A stretch of DNA of 24,051 nucleotides from a bacterium (lineage in GTDB: Bacteria; Patescibacteriota; CPR2; UBA1875; JAJYID01). A program made the translations under genes and the position numbers. Below the pieces are notes generated by a model. The model was not told the origin of the DNA, searched no databases, and saw only the letters and a list, made by a program, of their open reading frames with translations. Shown piece after piece: positions 15,515-22,427 of the stretch. The stretch is from the NCBI GenBank assembly GCA_021791015.1, contig JAJYFH010000002.1, positions 1 through 24,051 on the forward strand. The letters run 5' to 3'. Every line of letters begins with the position of its first letter. Positions within the stretch are counted from its first letter, which is position 1.

Positions 15515-15543
15515 AAAAAAGACCCCCGCAAAGGGTCTTTTTT
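15515..15543. terminator. Bidirectional terminator between pnp and the TrmB-type regulator
   Basis: AAAAAAGACCC, 7-nt loop, GGGTCTTTTTT: 11-bp stem with a U run on either strand, so it serves both converging genes. Confidence 0.85.
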
Positions 15544-15548
15544 ATTTT

Positions 15549-15571
15549 GTCATTCTGGCTTGACCAGAATC
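15549..15571. repeat. Dispersed palindromic repeat
   Basis: GTCATTCTGGCTTGACCAGAATCC; same form as at 22348. Confidence 0.75.
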
Positions 15572-15578
15572 CATTTTT

Positions 15579-16328
15579 TTAAACTTTCTCTGCCTGTTTC
15601 CAAATGAAATTAAAGAGTCTTGTGAATGTCTCTGCCAAGTCTTTGTTTTGAATAATGGCGCCCATCTTTTCCATGTCGTAAGAACAAAAAACGACTTGGT
15701 TGCCGCAAACATTTATTTCTGAAGGAAATACGAAATCTTTGTCATCAACGTATCTGACTTCCTGGTTCAGCACGATATTCCCTATTTTTCCGGGTAAAAT
15801 CTCGCTTTTTGGCGCTATGACTTTGCTGTGAATGCCCTTTTCTGTCATAAGTTTCAGATGGTTTAAAAGGTAATCGCCTAATTTCGCATCGTTTAGTGTG
15901 CGAAAAACTAAGAGCTCTTTTGGCGGAGTGCCGTAAAATAACCCCTCGTAAATATATTTGATTCCCTCGATTCCCTTAAAAAAGGTTACCTCAGACTTTC
16001 TGCCGGATAGTTTGTAGTAGTTTAAAAGCTCCGGGAATATGGAGTCAAGCGCAATTTCTTCTTCTTCAATTGCCTCTTTTTTCTTTTTGAGATAGCTTTG
16101 AAACTTTCTGGGCGACAATGGCCGAAAGGTAACTATTTTTCTTCCCGGAATACGCTCGATCAGTTCTTTTTGTTCAAGCTCCTGGGCGATATTATATATG
16201 TTTTCTCTGGTGACGCCCGATTCCTTATGAATTTGCGAGGGAGTCAGTTCACCCCATTTCAAAACCGCCTCGTACACCAAGGCTTCCTTTTTGTTTAAAC
16301 CGGCTTTTTCGAGTCGTGTCTTTGCCAT
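15579..16328 (-). CDS. TrmB-family transcriptional regulator (copy 1)
   Basis: 249 residues. Residues 1-75 form a winged helix-turn-helix of the TrmB type (LNKKEALVYEAVLKWGELTPSQIHKESGVTRENIYNIAQELEQKELIERI), followed by a coiled-coil linker (KKKKEAIEEEEIALD) and a C-terminal sensor-like domain with VTFFKGIEGIKYIYEGLFY. TrmB proteins bind palindromes and respond to small ligands, often sugars; the ligand here is unknown. ATG at 16328 fits the family start. It shares architecture, including the YEGLKG/FFKGIEG segment, with the second copy at 21020-21775. A candidate operator overlaps its own promoter, suggesting autoregulation. Confidence 0.85.
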   Translation of the reverse strand: MAKTRLEKAGLNKKEALVYEAVLKWGELTPSQIHKESGVTRENIYNIAQELEQKELIERIPGRKIVTFRPLSPRKFQSYLKKKKEAIEEEEIALDSIFPELLNYYKLSGRKSEVTFFKGIEGIKYIYEGLFYGTPPKELLVFRTLNDAKLGDYLLNHLKLMTEKGIHSKVIAPKSEILPGKIGNIVLNQEVRYVDDKDFVFPSEINVCGNQVVFCSYDMEKMGAIIQNKDLAETFTRLFNFIWKQAEKV

Positions 16329-16341
16329 AACTATCCAACAT

Positions 16342-16388
16342 GTCATTTCGGACTATACATTTAAAAGTTAATCAGTTGATCCGGAATC
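16342..16388. repeat. Degenerate dispersed repeat
   Basis: GTCATTTCGGACTAT ... TTGATCCGGAATC; eroded unit upstream of the regulator gene. Confidence 0.5.
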
Positions 16389-16395
16389 TATTTCT

Positions 16396-16423
16396 ATTTT
16401 AACCCCTAAAGATAATTTGTAAA
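16396..16423 (-). promoter_or_regulatory. Promoter of TrmB-family copy 1
   Basis: Minus strand TTTACA (16418-16423), 16-bp spacer, TAAAAT (16396-16401). The -35 lies in the left arm of the inverted repeat at 16416-16437. Confidence 0.55.
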
Positions 16424-16437
16424 CAATAACTTACAAA
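16416..16437. promoter_or_regulatory. Candidate TrmB operator 1
   Basis: TTTGTAA-8 nt-TTACAAA, perfect 7-bp arms, followed by ACAGC. It matches the operator at 21895-21919 in arm sequence, flank and position over a -35 box. Confidence 0.6.
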
Positions 16438-16484
16438 ACAGCACAAGGAACATTCTAATTAGTTTAAGCAGTTGTAACTAGTCA

Positions 16485-16513
16485 TTGACAAATATAACCA
16501 TTTATTCTATAAT
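16485..16513 (+). promoter_or_regulatory. Perfect consensus promoter of gene 16569
   Basis: TTGACA (16485-16490), 17-bp spacer, TATAAT (16508-16513). Both boxes and the spacing are exact sigma-70 consensus. Leader of about 50 nt. Confidence 0.8.
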
Positions 16514-16568
16514 TTGTCTCGTTTTGTTGGAAAATTACAAATGCAAATTGACAAAAAAGGAGCCCGGG

Positions 16569-16889
16569 ATGTTAAAAAGTAACACGGCATATAATTCTAG
16601 GGAAAGGCATCTCGATGAAGGAAAATGGACTCTTGAAGAGGCTCTGGCAAGGCTTGTATGCTATGCCGAATCTAGAGAAATTACAATCTTTGGTCCTCAG
16701 AGGTATATGGAACCAACGTATTCAGAAAATCATAATGACCGCGACGCAAGAATTCTTGTTGGAAGCGACGCGATTAACCCTGAGAAGATCTCAGAAGCCA
16801 TAAAGGAACTCTATTCTTCCCTTGGTGTACCTGTCGGTGAGATGACGCTGCGAATACTGGCAGCTGACCCAGAAGAGGAAAATGATTGA
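16569..16889 (+). CDS. Small protein of unknown function
   Basis: 106 residues, not recognised. ATG at 16569 has AAAAGGAG six bases upstream and a perfect consensus promoter before it, so strong expression is expected. No signal peptide or membrane helix; one Cys (VCYAESREI). The predicted make-up is a helix (WTLEEALARLVCYAE), a polar middle rich in His/Asn/Asp/Arg, and a second helix (PEKISEAIKELYSSLG) before an acidic tail. The coding DNA contains CGGCATA...TATGCCG and CTGAGA-aga-TCTCAG inverted repeats. The next gene begins 138 bp later on the same strand and could be cotranscribed. Ends in TGA. Confidence 0.65.
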   Translation: MLKSNTAYNSRERHLDEGKWTLEEALARLVCYAESREITIFGPQRYMEPTYSENHNDRDARILVGSDAINPEKISEAIKELYSSLGVPVGEMTLRILAADPEEEND

Positions 16890-16957
16890 GGTGCGAATAG
16901 TCAGAAATACCATGACTAATAATTAAGATATGCCCAAAAGGGAGGAAGAAATTCTTT

Positions 16958-17011
16958 ATGGTGAGTACGGTTATCAAGGTGGGCGGCGCAATGCGCCGTC
17001 CTGCATTCTGA
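16958..17011 (+). CDS. Possible 17-residue leader peptide before gene 17028
   Basis: ATG at 16958 with GGGAGG about 12 nt upstream encodes MVSTVIKVGGAMRRPAF and stops 16 nt before the next ATG. A GC-rich hairpin (16981-17001) lies inside it. Could be a regulatory uORF or chance; spacing of the ribosome site is long. Confidence 0.25.
   Translation: MVSTVIKVGGAMRRPAF
16981..17001 (+). repeat. GC-rich hairpin upstream of gene 17028
   Basis: GGGCGGCGC-aat-GCGCCGTCC, 9-bp stem with one G-U pair. The 5' arm is identical to that of the terminator after the gene (17696-17717), so the gene is bracketed by sister hairpins. No U tract here. Confidence 0.6.
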
Positions 17012-17027
17012 AAGAAACGGAGAAAAA

Positions 17028-17675
17028 ATGATCACGATCGCAATAATTACGCTAGTTGTCATAGTCGCGGTATCAGCGGGAGTCGCGGCTGGCGTCTCAA
17101 GAGGCCGCACCACAAATATCCCAGTACCGGCGCCTGAGCTCCCGAAAGAACCACCCAAGCTGAAAAAACCAGAACCTTCAGAAGAGGTCAAAAGGGCTTT
17201 GGCGATGCCGAAATATATCACAGTAAAAGCCGGCCAAGAAGAATGGTATGAGAAAGCGATGTGCGGTAATTGTGGGAGGATAGCGCATGAATGGTGTCAA
17301 GACAGATGGAGCAAGAAGAGCAATGGTTGCTGTTACGATGATAATGAAAGGGAAATCAAGTGGTTTAGCGACATCAGAGAGAACGACGATGCATGCAAAC
17401 TCTGGAAAGGTACCCGCAAGAGAGTTATTCGAGGAGAAACCTGCCGTTACTACAGTAGCCGCTACGATTATCGAGGTCACGGTCAGTCTGTCGAGCTTGA
17501 TATCAAGTGCACCAACTCCGAACGTCCTGATAGTGTGAACAATCAAGAAAAGGAGCGTACAAGGGTCATGATAGAGATGGGCTGGTCTCGCCCGGCTGGT
17601 CCGCCTATATTGCATGACCCCTCCTGCCAGGGCCCCAAATGTGGTTATTGGGAACCAAAGCAAAAACGTATCTAG
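17028..17675 (+). CDS. Membrane-anchored cysteine-rich protein of unknown function
   Basis: 215 residues. Residues 2-24 are a hydrophobic N-terminal helix (signal anchor), 30-50 a Pro/Lys/Glu linker (PVPAPELPKEPPKLKKPEP), and the remainder a polar domain with ten cysteines (79, 82, 90, 101, 102, 123, 139, 161, 200, 205) including CGNC and CC. Outside the membrane these could be disulfides; a zinc-knuckle fold is the alternative. No family recognised. ATG is preceded by ACGGAG. It has its own strong terminator and probably shares a transcript with gene 16569. An antisense open frame covers the same DNA but lacks a ribosome site. Confidence 0.65.
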   Translation: MITIAIITLVVIVAVSAGVAAGVSRGRTTNIPVPAPELPKEPPKLKKPEPSEEVKRALAMPKYITVKAGQEEWYEKAMCGNCGRIAHEWCQDRWSKKSNGCCYDDNEREIKWFSDIRENDDACKLWKGTRKRVIRGETCRYYSSRYDYRGHGQSVELDIKCTNSERPDSVNNQEKERTRVMIEMGWSRPAGPPILHDPSCQGPKCGYWEPKQKRI

Positions 17676-17695
17676 GTCAAAATGAAACTATAATG

Positions 17696-17727
17696 GGGCG
17701 GCGCGAAAGCGCCGCCCTTTAACTTTT
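17696..17727 (+). terminator. Terminator of gene 17028
   Basis: GGGCGGCGC-gaaa-GCGCCGCCC, a perfect 9-bp stem with a GNRA loop, then TTTAACTTTT. Confidence 0.85.
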
Positions 17728-17730
17728 CCC

Positions 17731-17760
17731 GGAGATCCTTCATTATCATTCAGGATGACA
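17731..17760. repeat. Degenerate dispersed repeat
   Basis: GGAGATCCTTCATTATCA, then TTCAGGATGACA; a shortened GGATC...GGATGAC unit just before the next promoter. Confidence 0.5.
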
Positions 17761-17766
17761 TTCTAG

Positions 17767-17772
17767 TATAAT
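17767..17772 (+). promoter_or_regulatory. Leaderless -10 box of the phosphoesterase gene
   Basis: Perfect TATAAT followed 6 nt later by ATG. The TG extension is replaced by TAG. Confidence 0.55.
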
Positions 17773-17778
17773 AATCTT

Positions 17779-18264
17779 ATGAAAATTGCGGTTTTGAGCG
17801 ATGTGCATGACAATCTTGTCCGCTGGCGGGAAGCAGCGGAGATAGTTAAGGCTGAGAAAATCAAGATTGGCTTTTGCTGCGGAGATATTGGCGACTTGGA
17901 TACAGTCAGTGAGGTGGCAAAATCATTTGAAACTCTCTATTTAGCTTTGGGGAACTTGGATTTCAAGATTAAAAACGCAAGCGGGCTTTTCCCAAAAAAT
18001 GTGGTTTTCGCTCCGGATTTCGGTGAAGTTGTGCTTGATAAGCGCAAAATTACCTATGTCCATAACAATCGAAAGGCTAAAGAATTAGCCGAGTCGGGGC
18101 GATACGACATTGTTTTTTACGGTCACACCCATACTCCTTGGGAAGAAAAGATTGGTGAAACTCAATTAATTAATCCCGGTGAAGTCGCCGGCCAGTTCGG
18201 CAAAGCCAGCTTCGCCATATTCGACCTCAAAACTCTAAAGGCCGACCTCAAAATCCTCGAATAA
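17779..18264 (+). CDS. YfcE/MJ0936-family metallophosphoesterase
   Basis: 161 residues, a minimal calcineurin-like phosphoesterase. The metal-ligand motifs occur in order: DVHDN (D8, H10), CGDIGD, GNLD (usual GN[HC]D), VHNN and the C-terminal GHTHTP. Such proteins hydrolyse phosphodiesters or phosphomonoesters with two divalent metals; the natural substrate is not predictable. Cytoplasmic, no signal peptide. Start fixed by MKIAVLSDVHDN and by a TATAAT box 6 nt before the ATG. The next gene starts 28 bp later under its own leaderless promoter. Confidence 0.9.
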   Translation: MKIAVLSDVHDNLVRWREAAEIVKAEKIKIGFCCGDIGDLDTVSEVAKSFETLYLALGNLDFKIKNASGLFPKNVVFAPDFGEVVLDKRKITYVHNNRKAKELAESGRYDIVFYGHTHTPWEEKIGETQLINPGEVAGQFGKASFAIFDLKTLKADLKILE

Positions 18265-18277
18265 ATTCTCCGCCTTG

Positions 18278-18286
18278 TGCTAAAAT
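18278..18286 (+). promoter_or_regulatory. Leaderless promoter of the split methyltransferase gene
   Basis: TGC-TAAAAT (-10 at 18281-18286), ATG 6 nt downstream. Confidence 0.5.
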
Positions 18287-18292
18287 GTGCTT

Positions 18293-18691
18293 ATGGAAAA
18301 CGCGGAAAGACATATAACCCCGGAAATTACAGAGTCAGGTCCAGACTTGACTCTGCTTCGAGGCGGTCAAGCAGAGCAATCTGAGCAAGGTGAAACCAAC
18401 GTACTGCTTGAGACATTAGAAAAAGAAGGTTTTCTTGAAATCCATAAAGAGGGTGGCAAAGAATACAAAGTTTTAGATGTGGAGGCGCTCAAGGAAACCA
18501 GTGATAAGAAAATGAGAGCTATACAAAGGGAAAATGGTACCTCAAATAGGTTGCAATTCCTGGAAAATACTCCGCTGGAGAACAGAGATAGAATCGAAGA
18601 TTGGTACAGGCAGAAAGAAAGAGATACGCATAATGACAAGGGTTTTTTGCGCAACCGCCAACAAAAAACGAATTACTTTTTGCCGCATTAG
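18293..18691 (+). CDS. N-terminal part of a large unknown/methyltransferase protein, ending at a frameshift
   Basis: As read, 132 residues from ATG 18293. Up to about residue 116 (...RDTHNDKG) the product is acidic and helical, including LLETLEKEGFLEIHKEGGKEYKVLDVEAL, which looks like a winged-helix-sized segment. After the T6 run at 18643-18648 the frame yields a meaningless tail (FLRNRQQ...) and stops, while the -1 frame continues as GFFAQPPTKNELLFAALGEGG and runs straight into the 766-codon frame downstream. The two are therefore one gene with a missing T or a programmed -1 shift on T-TTT-TTG. Confidence 0.6.
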   Translation: MENAERHITPEITESGPDLTLLRGGQAEQSEQGETNVLLETLEKEGFLEIHKEGGKEYKVLDVEALKETSDKKMRAIQRENGTSNRLQFLENTPLENRDRIEDWYRQKERDTHNDKGFLRNRQQKTNYFLPH

Positions 18692-18732
18692 GAGAAGGTG
18701 GTGTTGTTGCAAAGCAAGATTGGCGCAGGGGT

Positions 18733-21033
18733 TTGAAAGAAGAAAAACCATTGTTTTACATTCCTAAAACCAAGAAGGAGGCATTTAGCCCGCATGCCAT
18801 TGCCGGGTCAAGGTTTCAAGTTGCGCCTTGGGAAATGACTCGTTCGCCTGGTGGAAATTACCCATTTTCAAAAGAGAAAATTCCTTACTCAGAGGCAAGG
18901 ATGGCTCTTACTATCTTTCATCCCAACTATGGCGCTGGACATAGAGATTCTGAAGGCCAGCTTATGGTATTTAAAAATGGCAGTAATGAACCACGCCCGA
19001 TATCTTATGATTTTTTTGAGTCTTATGGAATGGGTAATAACAGTTTTGCTGGTATTTCAACAAATGCTTCAGAAGTGGTGCCAAATCTTGTCAAAAATCA
19101 TCTTCTCATGCAAGAAGATTTCCAAATGCTTGCCGAGAAAGGCGGCCAAAGAAGAAGGATTACAAAAGAGATTGGAGAAAATGGCCAGTTTATGATTGAT
19201 GCAAAAAGGTATGCTTTGAAGGCGGAGATTTTCAGGGGCAAAGAGGTCCAAAAGGTAAACGATCACACAGCGGTTATTTTGGAAAGAACCAAGGACAGAA
19301 CTGTGCCCATACACATTTTTTCTTTAGATGGCAAGCCTAGGCCGGGTACCGACTACATTGAGCAAAGCGATTTGGATTTGGATAAATTCAAGCCGGAAGC
19401 GTTCTTTCCCCAAAGGGCCGATGAAAATGAACACGCCTACCAACTTAGACTCAAGGAACTTACAGAGAACTTTGTTTATGGGCTTGATCTGGCCGCAAAA
19501 CTATCGCAGGAGATGGGAGAAACAAACATTTATGGGTTCAATATCAAAGAAATATGTTCTCTGGCGTCTGTTTTGCGGAATATGCACAAGCATGAAGGCT
19601 TGCGAGATAAACAAGAGGCAGAGCTGCTCAGTTTTGCTCGAGATTTTGGCAGAGAGGGCCTCACCGCTTTTTTGTCAGTTGAATATGGTCTTGAGAATAG
19701 TGATGCTGTAATGGCGCTTGCAGAAATGAACTCTGAAGCAGCTGCAAAAATATTCAAAGAATATGCAGAAGTTTATAATTTAGCATCCCAGTACGTAGAT
19801 ATGCTTGGAGGAGGAATGACCGAAAAGGAATTAAGCTATTTATACGAAGGCATCATGAGAAGAGCCAAGGAGATATTGGTAGGATCGCTCCCCTATGAAA
19901 AAAGAATGCAGGTGGCAAGGAAGCATAATGGTGAAAATCCATTTGAGGCACTTGGTATTAATCCTGAAAATGCCCTCAAAGTATATCAGACGTATTTGCG
20001 AGCTTATTTTGATATGCCAAATGGCCCCGAAGATTTAGCTAAAGTCGCAAATGATTTATTAAAAAATAGCGACAAAATCCTTTATTTATGTGATGTTTAC
20101 GCAACAAAGGACCCGAACTTAGCGAGCATCCCCAGAACTTTAAGGGAGGCAATCACTTTGTATGAAGCCATGAATCAAGATAATAGCTCTGAAACTTCAT
20201 CTGAAGAAAAGAGGGACAGATTCTATACTGAGTATCACGAGATGAATCAGGATGCTTCAGAAACCACTGCTGATACAGAGAAGGAACAGGCAAGGCTTTT
20301 CGACTTTATTAAAAGAGCGGTTCCTCATGGGGGTGTCATACTGGATGCCGGTTGTGGCGATGGGGTTAGAATGACTGAACCTATGGCCCAATTTGCCAAA
20401 AAGGAGAGACTTGTGGCAAGAGTTATAGGAATAGATTCACTGCAAGCTGATCATTTAGGCGGTGAAAATATCGAGTATAAGAAGGGTAGCATCACAGACA
20501 TGAAAGAGCAGGTTGCAAGCGAAAGCGTTGACGCTGTGGTAAATAATTGGTCAATAATCAACGATCTGCTTGATAGAGATGAACAAAATAAAGCATTTAG
20601 GGAATATTCAAGAGTTTTAAAGAAGGGTGGTTTTCTCTATCTTGATGTCCCTTGGCTCGAAGGTGGCATAGGCAGCTACGAAGAAGGAGCAAAAAAATAT
20701 CATGAAAAACATCCGGATAAGCCCTATGGCACCATGGAAGTTGAGTTTGCCTCAGGGGGAAGTACGCAAGCTAAAAACTTTCATTTATATCCACGCTTAG
20801 AACTTTTGGACTTTTTGCGTGAAAATGGATTCCATGTTCTTAATGCGCAAAATGGTTTAAATGGCATGCTTGTACAAGGCGGCCAAGACTTAGGCGCTGT
20901 TACCGAGGATCCATTTATGGCGCCGGAATGGCGCACCCAAGCCGGTAAGCCTCGTATGACCGTTATTGCACAAAAAACAGGTGAAGCATCTTCATCAATG
21001 GCTTTTCGCAAGGGTTACCCTACTCATTCATAG
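18733..21033 (+). CDS. Large protein with C-terminal SAM-dependent methyltransferase domain
   Basis: 766 residues from the TTG at 18733, but the same frame is open from about 18637 with protein-like sequence (TKNELLFAALGEGGVVAKQDWRRG), so the true protein probably starts at 18293 through a -1 shift, giving about 910 residues. Residues 1-500 are not recognised: mostly helical, with HPNYGAGHRDSEG and a long helical middle. Residues about 510-710 are a class I methyltransferase: ILDAGCGDG (536-544) for SAM, IGID, VVNNWSIINDLLD, and RVLKKGGFLYLDVP. Substrate unknown. Its stop overlaps the 3' end of the convergent TrmB-type gene by 14 bp. Confidence 0.75.
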   Translation: MKEEKPLFYIPKTKKEAFSPHAIAGSRFQVAPWEMTRSPGGNYPFSKEKIPYSEARMALTIFHPNYGAGHRDSEGQLMVFKNGSNEPRPISYDFFESYGMGNNSFAGISTNASEVVPNLVKNHLLMQEDFQMLAEKGGQRRRITKEIGENGQFMIDAKRYALKAEIFRGKEVQKVNDHTAVILERTKDRTVPIHIFSLDGKPRPGTDYIEQSDLDLDKFKPEAFFPQRADENEHAYQLRLKELTENFVYGLDLAAKLSQEMGETNIYGFNIKEICSLASVLRNMHKHEGLRDKQEAELLSFARDFGREGLTAFLSVEYGLENSDAVMALAEMNSEAAAKIFKEYAEVYNLASQYVDMLGGGMTEKELSYLYEGIMRRAKEILVGSLPYEKRMQVARKHNGENPFEALGINPENALKVYQTYLRAYFDMPNGPEDLAKVANDLLKNSDKILYLCDVYATKDPNLASIPRTLREAITLYEAMNQDNSSETSSEEKRDRFYTEYHEMNQDASETTADTEKEQARLFDFIKRAVPHGGVILDAGCGDGVRMTEPMAQFAKKERLVARVIGIDSLQADHLGGENIEYKKGSITDMKEQVASESVDAVVNNWSIINDLLDRDEQNKAFREYSRVLKKGGFLYLDVPWLEGGIGSYEEGAKKYHEKHPDKPYGTMEVEFASGGSTQAKNFHLYPRLELLDFLRENGFHVLNAQNGLNGMLVQGGQDLGAVTEDPFMAPEWRTQAGKPRMTVIAQKTGEASSSMAFRKGYPTHS

Positions 21034-21775
21034 CTAGTTTAAATATGCTTTTTAAGGTCTCGGCAATAGCTTTATTTTCTATAATTATACCAACAAAGTC
21101 TTTTCCCTTGGAAATATCCATCATAGCTATCTTATCTTCATAGACATCAATTTCTGCCAACAAAGGGTATTTTTTCGAATTGACAAGCTTGCTTACTCTA
21201 TATTGTTCCTTATCTTTTTTAGCCAATGTTTTTGTGAATGGCGTATCTGGTAGAATAGCTTTTGATAATAGTTTATTCTTAATTCTTTGAGGAACAAGTT
21301 CTTTAAAAACCACATCAAAGCTTTTATCAAAGAGAGTGGGGTCTACGCAACCATATACTTCATCCTTACCGGGGGAATATACATCTTCAAATATCTTTTT
21401 CACGCCTTTCAAGCCCTCATAATATACCACCCCTGGCTTGTTGTGGGCGAGATTGTAGTCAGAAATGATCTCAGGCATGATCGCTTCGATCGTTTTTTCG
21501 TTCTCTTCAAGCTCTTTTTTCTGGTTTTCTATGGTTTCAAGCAGCTTTTGCGGGTGTTCTACTCTGTAAGTAAGTTTTTTGCGCTTGTCGAACTCCTCGA
21601 TCAGCCTCTTTTTTGTGAGGGATTTAAGCACAGTATAAGTATTCTGTCTCGTTAGCTTAAGATGCGCCCTCTCTGCAATATCCGGTGCGCTCATTTCCCC
21701 ATTTGTTAAGAGAATATTATAGACGTAGCTTTCGTTAGTATTAAGACCGATACGCTCAAGAATCTCTAGTTTCAT
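21020..21775 (-). CDS. TrmB-family transcriptional regulator (copy 2)
   Basis: 251 residues. Winged helix-turn-helix at 1-70 (LERIGLNTNESYVYNILLTNGEMSAPDIAERAHLKLTRQNTYTVLKSLTKKRLIEEF), a coiled coil at about 80-110 (TIENQKKELEENEKTIEAI), and the C-terminal sensor-like domain with VVYYEGLKGVKKIFEDVY. Same architecture as copy 1 at 15579, so the two are paralogues. ATG at 21775 has AAAGGA 11 nt upstream on the minus strand; an upstream in-frame extension is only the palindromic repeat. A matching inverted repeat overlaps its -35 box. Tail-to-tail overlap with the methyltransferase gene. Confidence 0.85.
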   Translation of the reverse strand: MKLEILERIGLNTNESYVYNILLTNGEMSAPDIAERAHLKLTRQNTYTVLKSLTKKRLIEEFDKRKKLTYRVEHPQKLLETIENQKKELEENEKTIEAIMPEIISDYNLAHNKPGVVYYEGLKGVKKIFEDVYSPGKDEVYGCVDPTLFDKSFDVVFKELVPQRIKNKLLSKAILPDTPFTKTLAKKDKEQYRVSKLVNSKKYPLLAEIDVYEDKIAMMDISKGKDFVGIIIENKAIAETLKSIFKLAMNE

Positions 21776-21793
21776 GGAAGTTATCCTTTCTCC

Positions 21794-21858
21794 GTCATTC
21801 TGGGGCTTTAGTCCGAAGAATCCCATTAGATCCTTCGCTATCGCTCGAGGATGGCGAC
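21794..21858. repeat. Composite dispersed repeat
   Basis: GTCATTCTGGGGCTTTAGTCC, AGAATCCCATTAGATCC, ending TCGAGGATGGCGAC; lies in the regulator's 5' leader. Confidence 0.7.
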
Positions 21859-21874
21859 ATTAATGGACAAAAAT

Positions 21875-21903
21875 ATCTTAAATTATTTAATCTATTTTGT
21901 CAA
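21875..21903 (-). promoter_or_regulatory. Promoter of TrmB-family copy 2
   Basis: Minus strand TTGACA (21898-21903), 17-bp spacer, TAAGAT (21875-21880). The -35 overlaps the inverted repeat 21895-21919. Confidence 0.65.
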
Positions 21904-21919
21904 GTATTATCTGACAAAA
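21895..21919. promoter_or_regulatory. Candidate TrmB operator 2
   Basis: TTTTGTCA-9 nt-TGACAAAA, perfect 8-bp arms, followed by CAGC. It shares TTTGT.A/T.ACAAA arms and the ACAGC flank with operator 1. Confidence 0.65.
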
Positions 21920-21976
21920 CAGCTATAAAAGGTTTTTTCAAGTACAAAGAGAAAATCATTTTTTGCCATAAAATCA

Positions 21977-22005
21977 TTGACAATACACTAACGCCGTTAT
22001 ATAAT
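21977..22005 (+). promoter_or_regulatory. Perfect consensus promoter of the ncRNA candidate
   Basis: TTGACA (21977-21982), 17-bp spacer, TATAAT (22000-22005), exact consensus. No open frame with a ribosome site follows for more than 600 bp. Confidence 0.8.
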
Positions 22006-22011
22006 ATGCAC

Positions 22012-22324
22012 ATCAACCAATAAAAACGACATTACGTCAAGGTTGACGCAACTTGAACCACATTGCCTAGTAGATTTCGGCTGCCGCATGGCTTAGCGGT
22101 TAAGCCCGAACCGGGGTGATCCAAACAGTCCGACTGACTTCCATAGCTTTACGTGATGGAAGTGAACTAAGGAAGGTGCGGATCCGAGGAGACGGCTCGG
22201 CTGATAGATGTCTAAAGGGTATATCGACAGACCAAAACTAGTCTTGAGATGACTTGTGGAGGGTAGGAAGCAGAAGTGAATGTAAGGCCTATTAAAAAAA
22301 GCTTTGTGCTCACTCGTCCACAAG
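22012..22324 (+). ncRNA. Candidate structured non-coding RNA, family not recognised
   Basis: About 310 nt from the predicted start after a perfect promoter, without credible ORF. Visible stems: TCAAG-g-TTG/CAA-CTTGA (22037-22056); TTCGG (22076-22080)/CCGAA (22106-22110) enclosing CCGC/GCGG or, alternatively, GGCTTA/TAAGCC; ACTTCCAT (22137-22144)/ATGGAAGT (22156-22163); CCGAG (22184-22188)/CTCGG (22196-22200); and a long closing stem CTTGTGGA (22253-22260)/TCCACAAG (22317-22324). I checked for RNase P, tmRNA, SRP, 6S and tRNA signatures and did not see them. The 3' end is not marked by a U tract and is approximate. In a clearly gene-free 850-bp gap. Confidence 0.5.
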
Positions 22325-22347
22325 GATCTGGAGAGTAGAAATACTTC

Positions 22348-22370
22348 GTCATTCTGGCTTGGCCAGAATC
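22348..22370. repeat. Dispersed palindromic repeat
   Basis: GTCATTCTGGCTTGGCCAGAATC; near copy of 15549-15571. Confidence 0.75.
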
Positions 22371-22427
22371 AGGCGAGTTCCAGAAAACGCAATTTGACAA
22401 TTGAATAATAAGAAACAAACTAGACGT

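Noticed and set aside
17178..17663. 161-codon minus-strand frame over gene 17028
   Set aside because: No ribosome site or promoter; the plus frame has ACGGAG, a coherent anchor-linker-Cys domain layout and a terminator.
22006..22330. RNase P RNA, tmRNA, SRP RNA or tRNA in this gap
   Set aside because: Conserved cores (GAGGAAAGTCC, ACAGAA, GGTTCRA arm, GGAAG-GCAGC tetraloop context) were looked for and not found on either strand.
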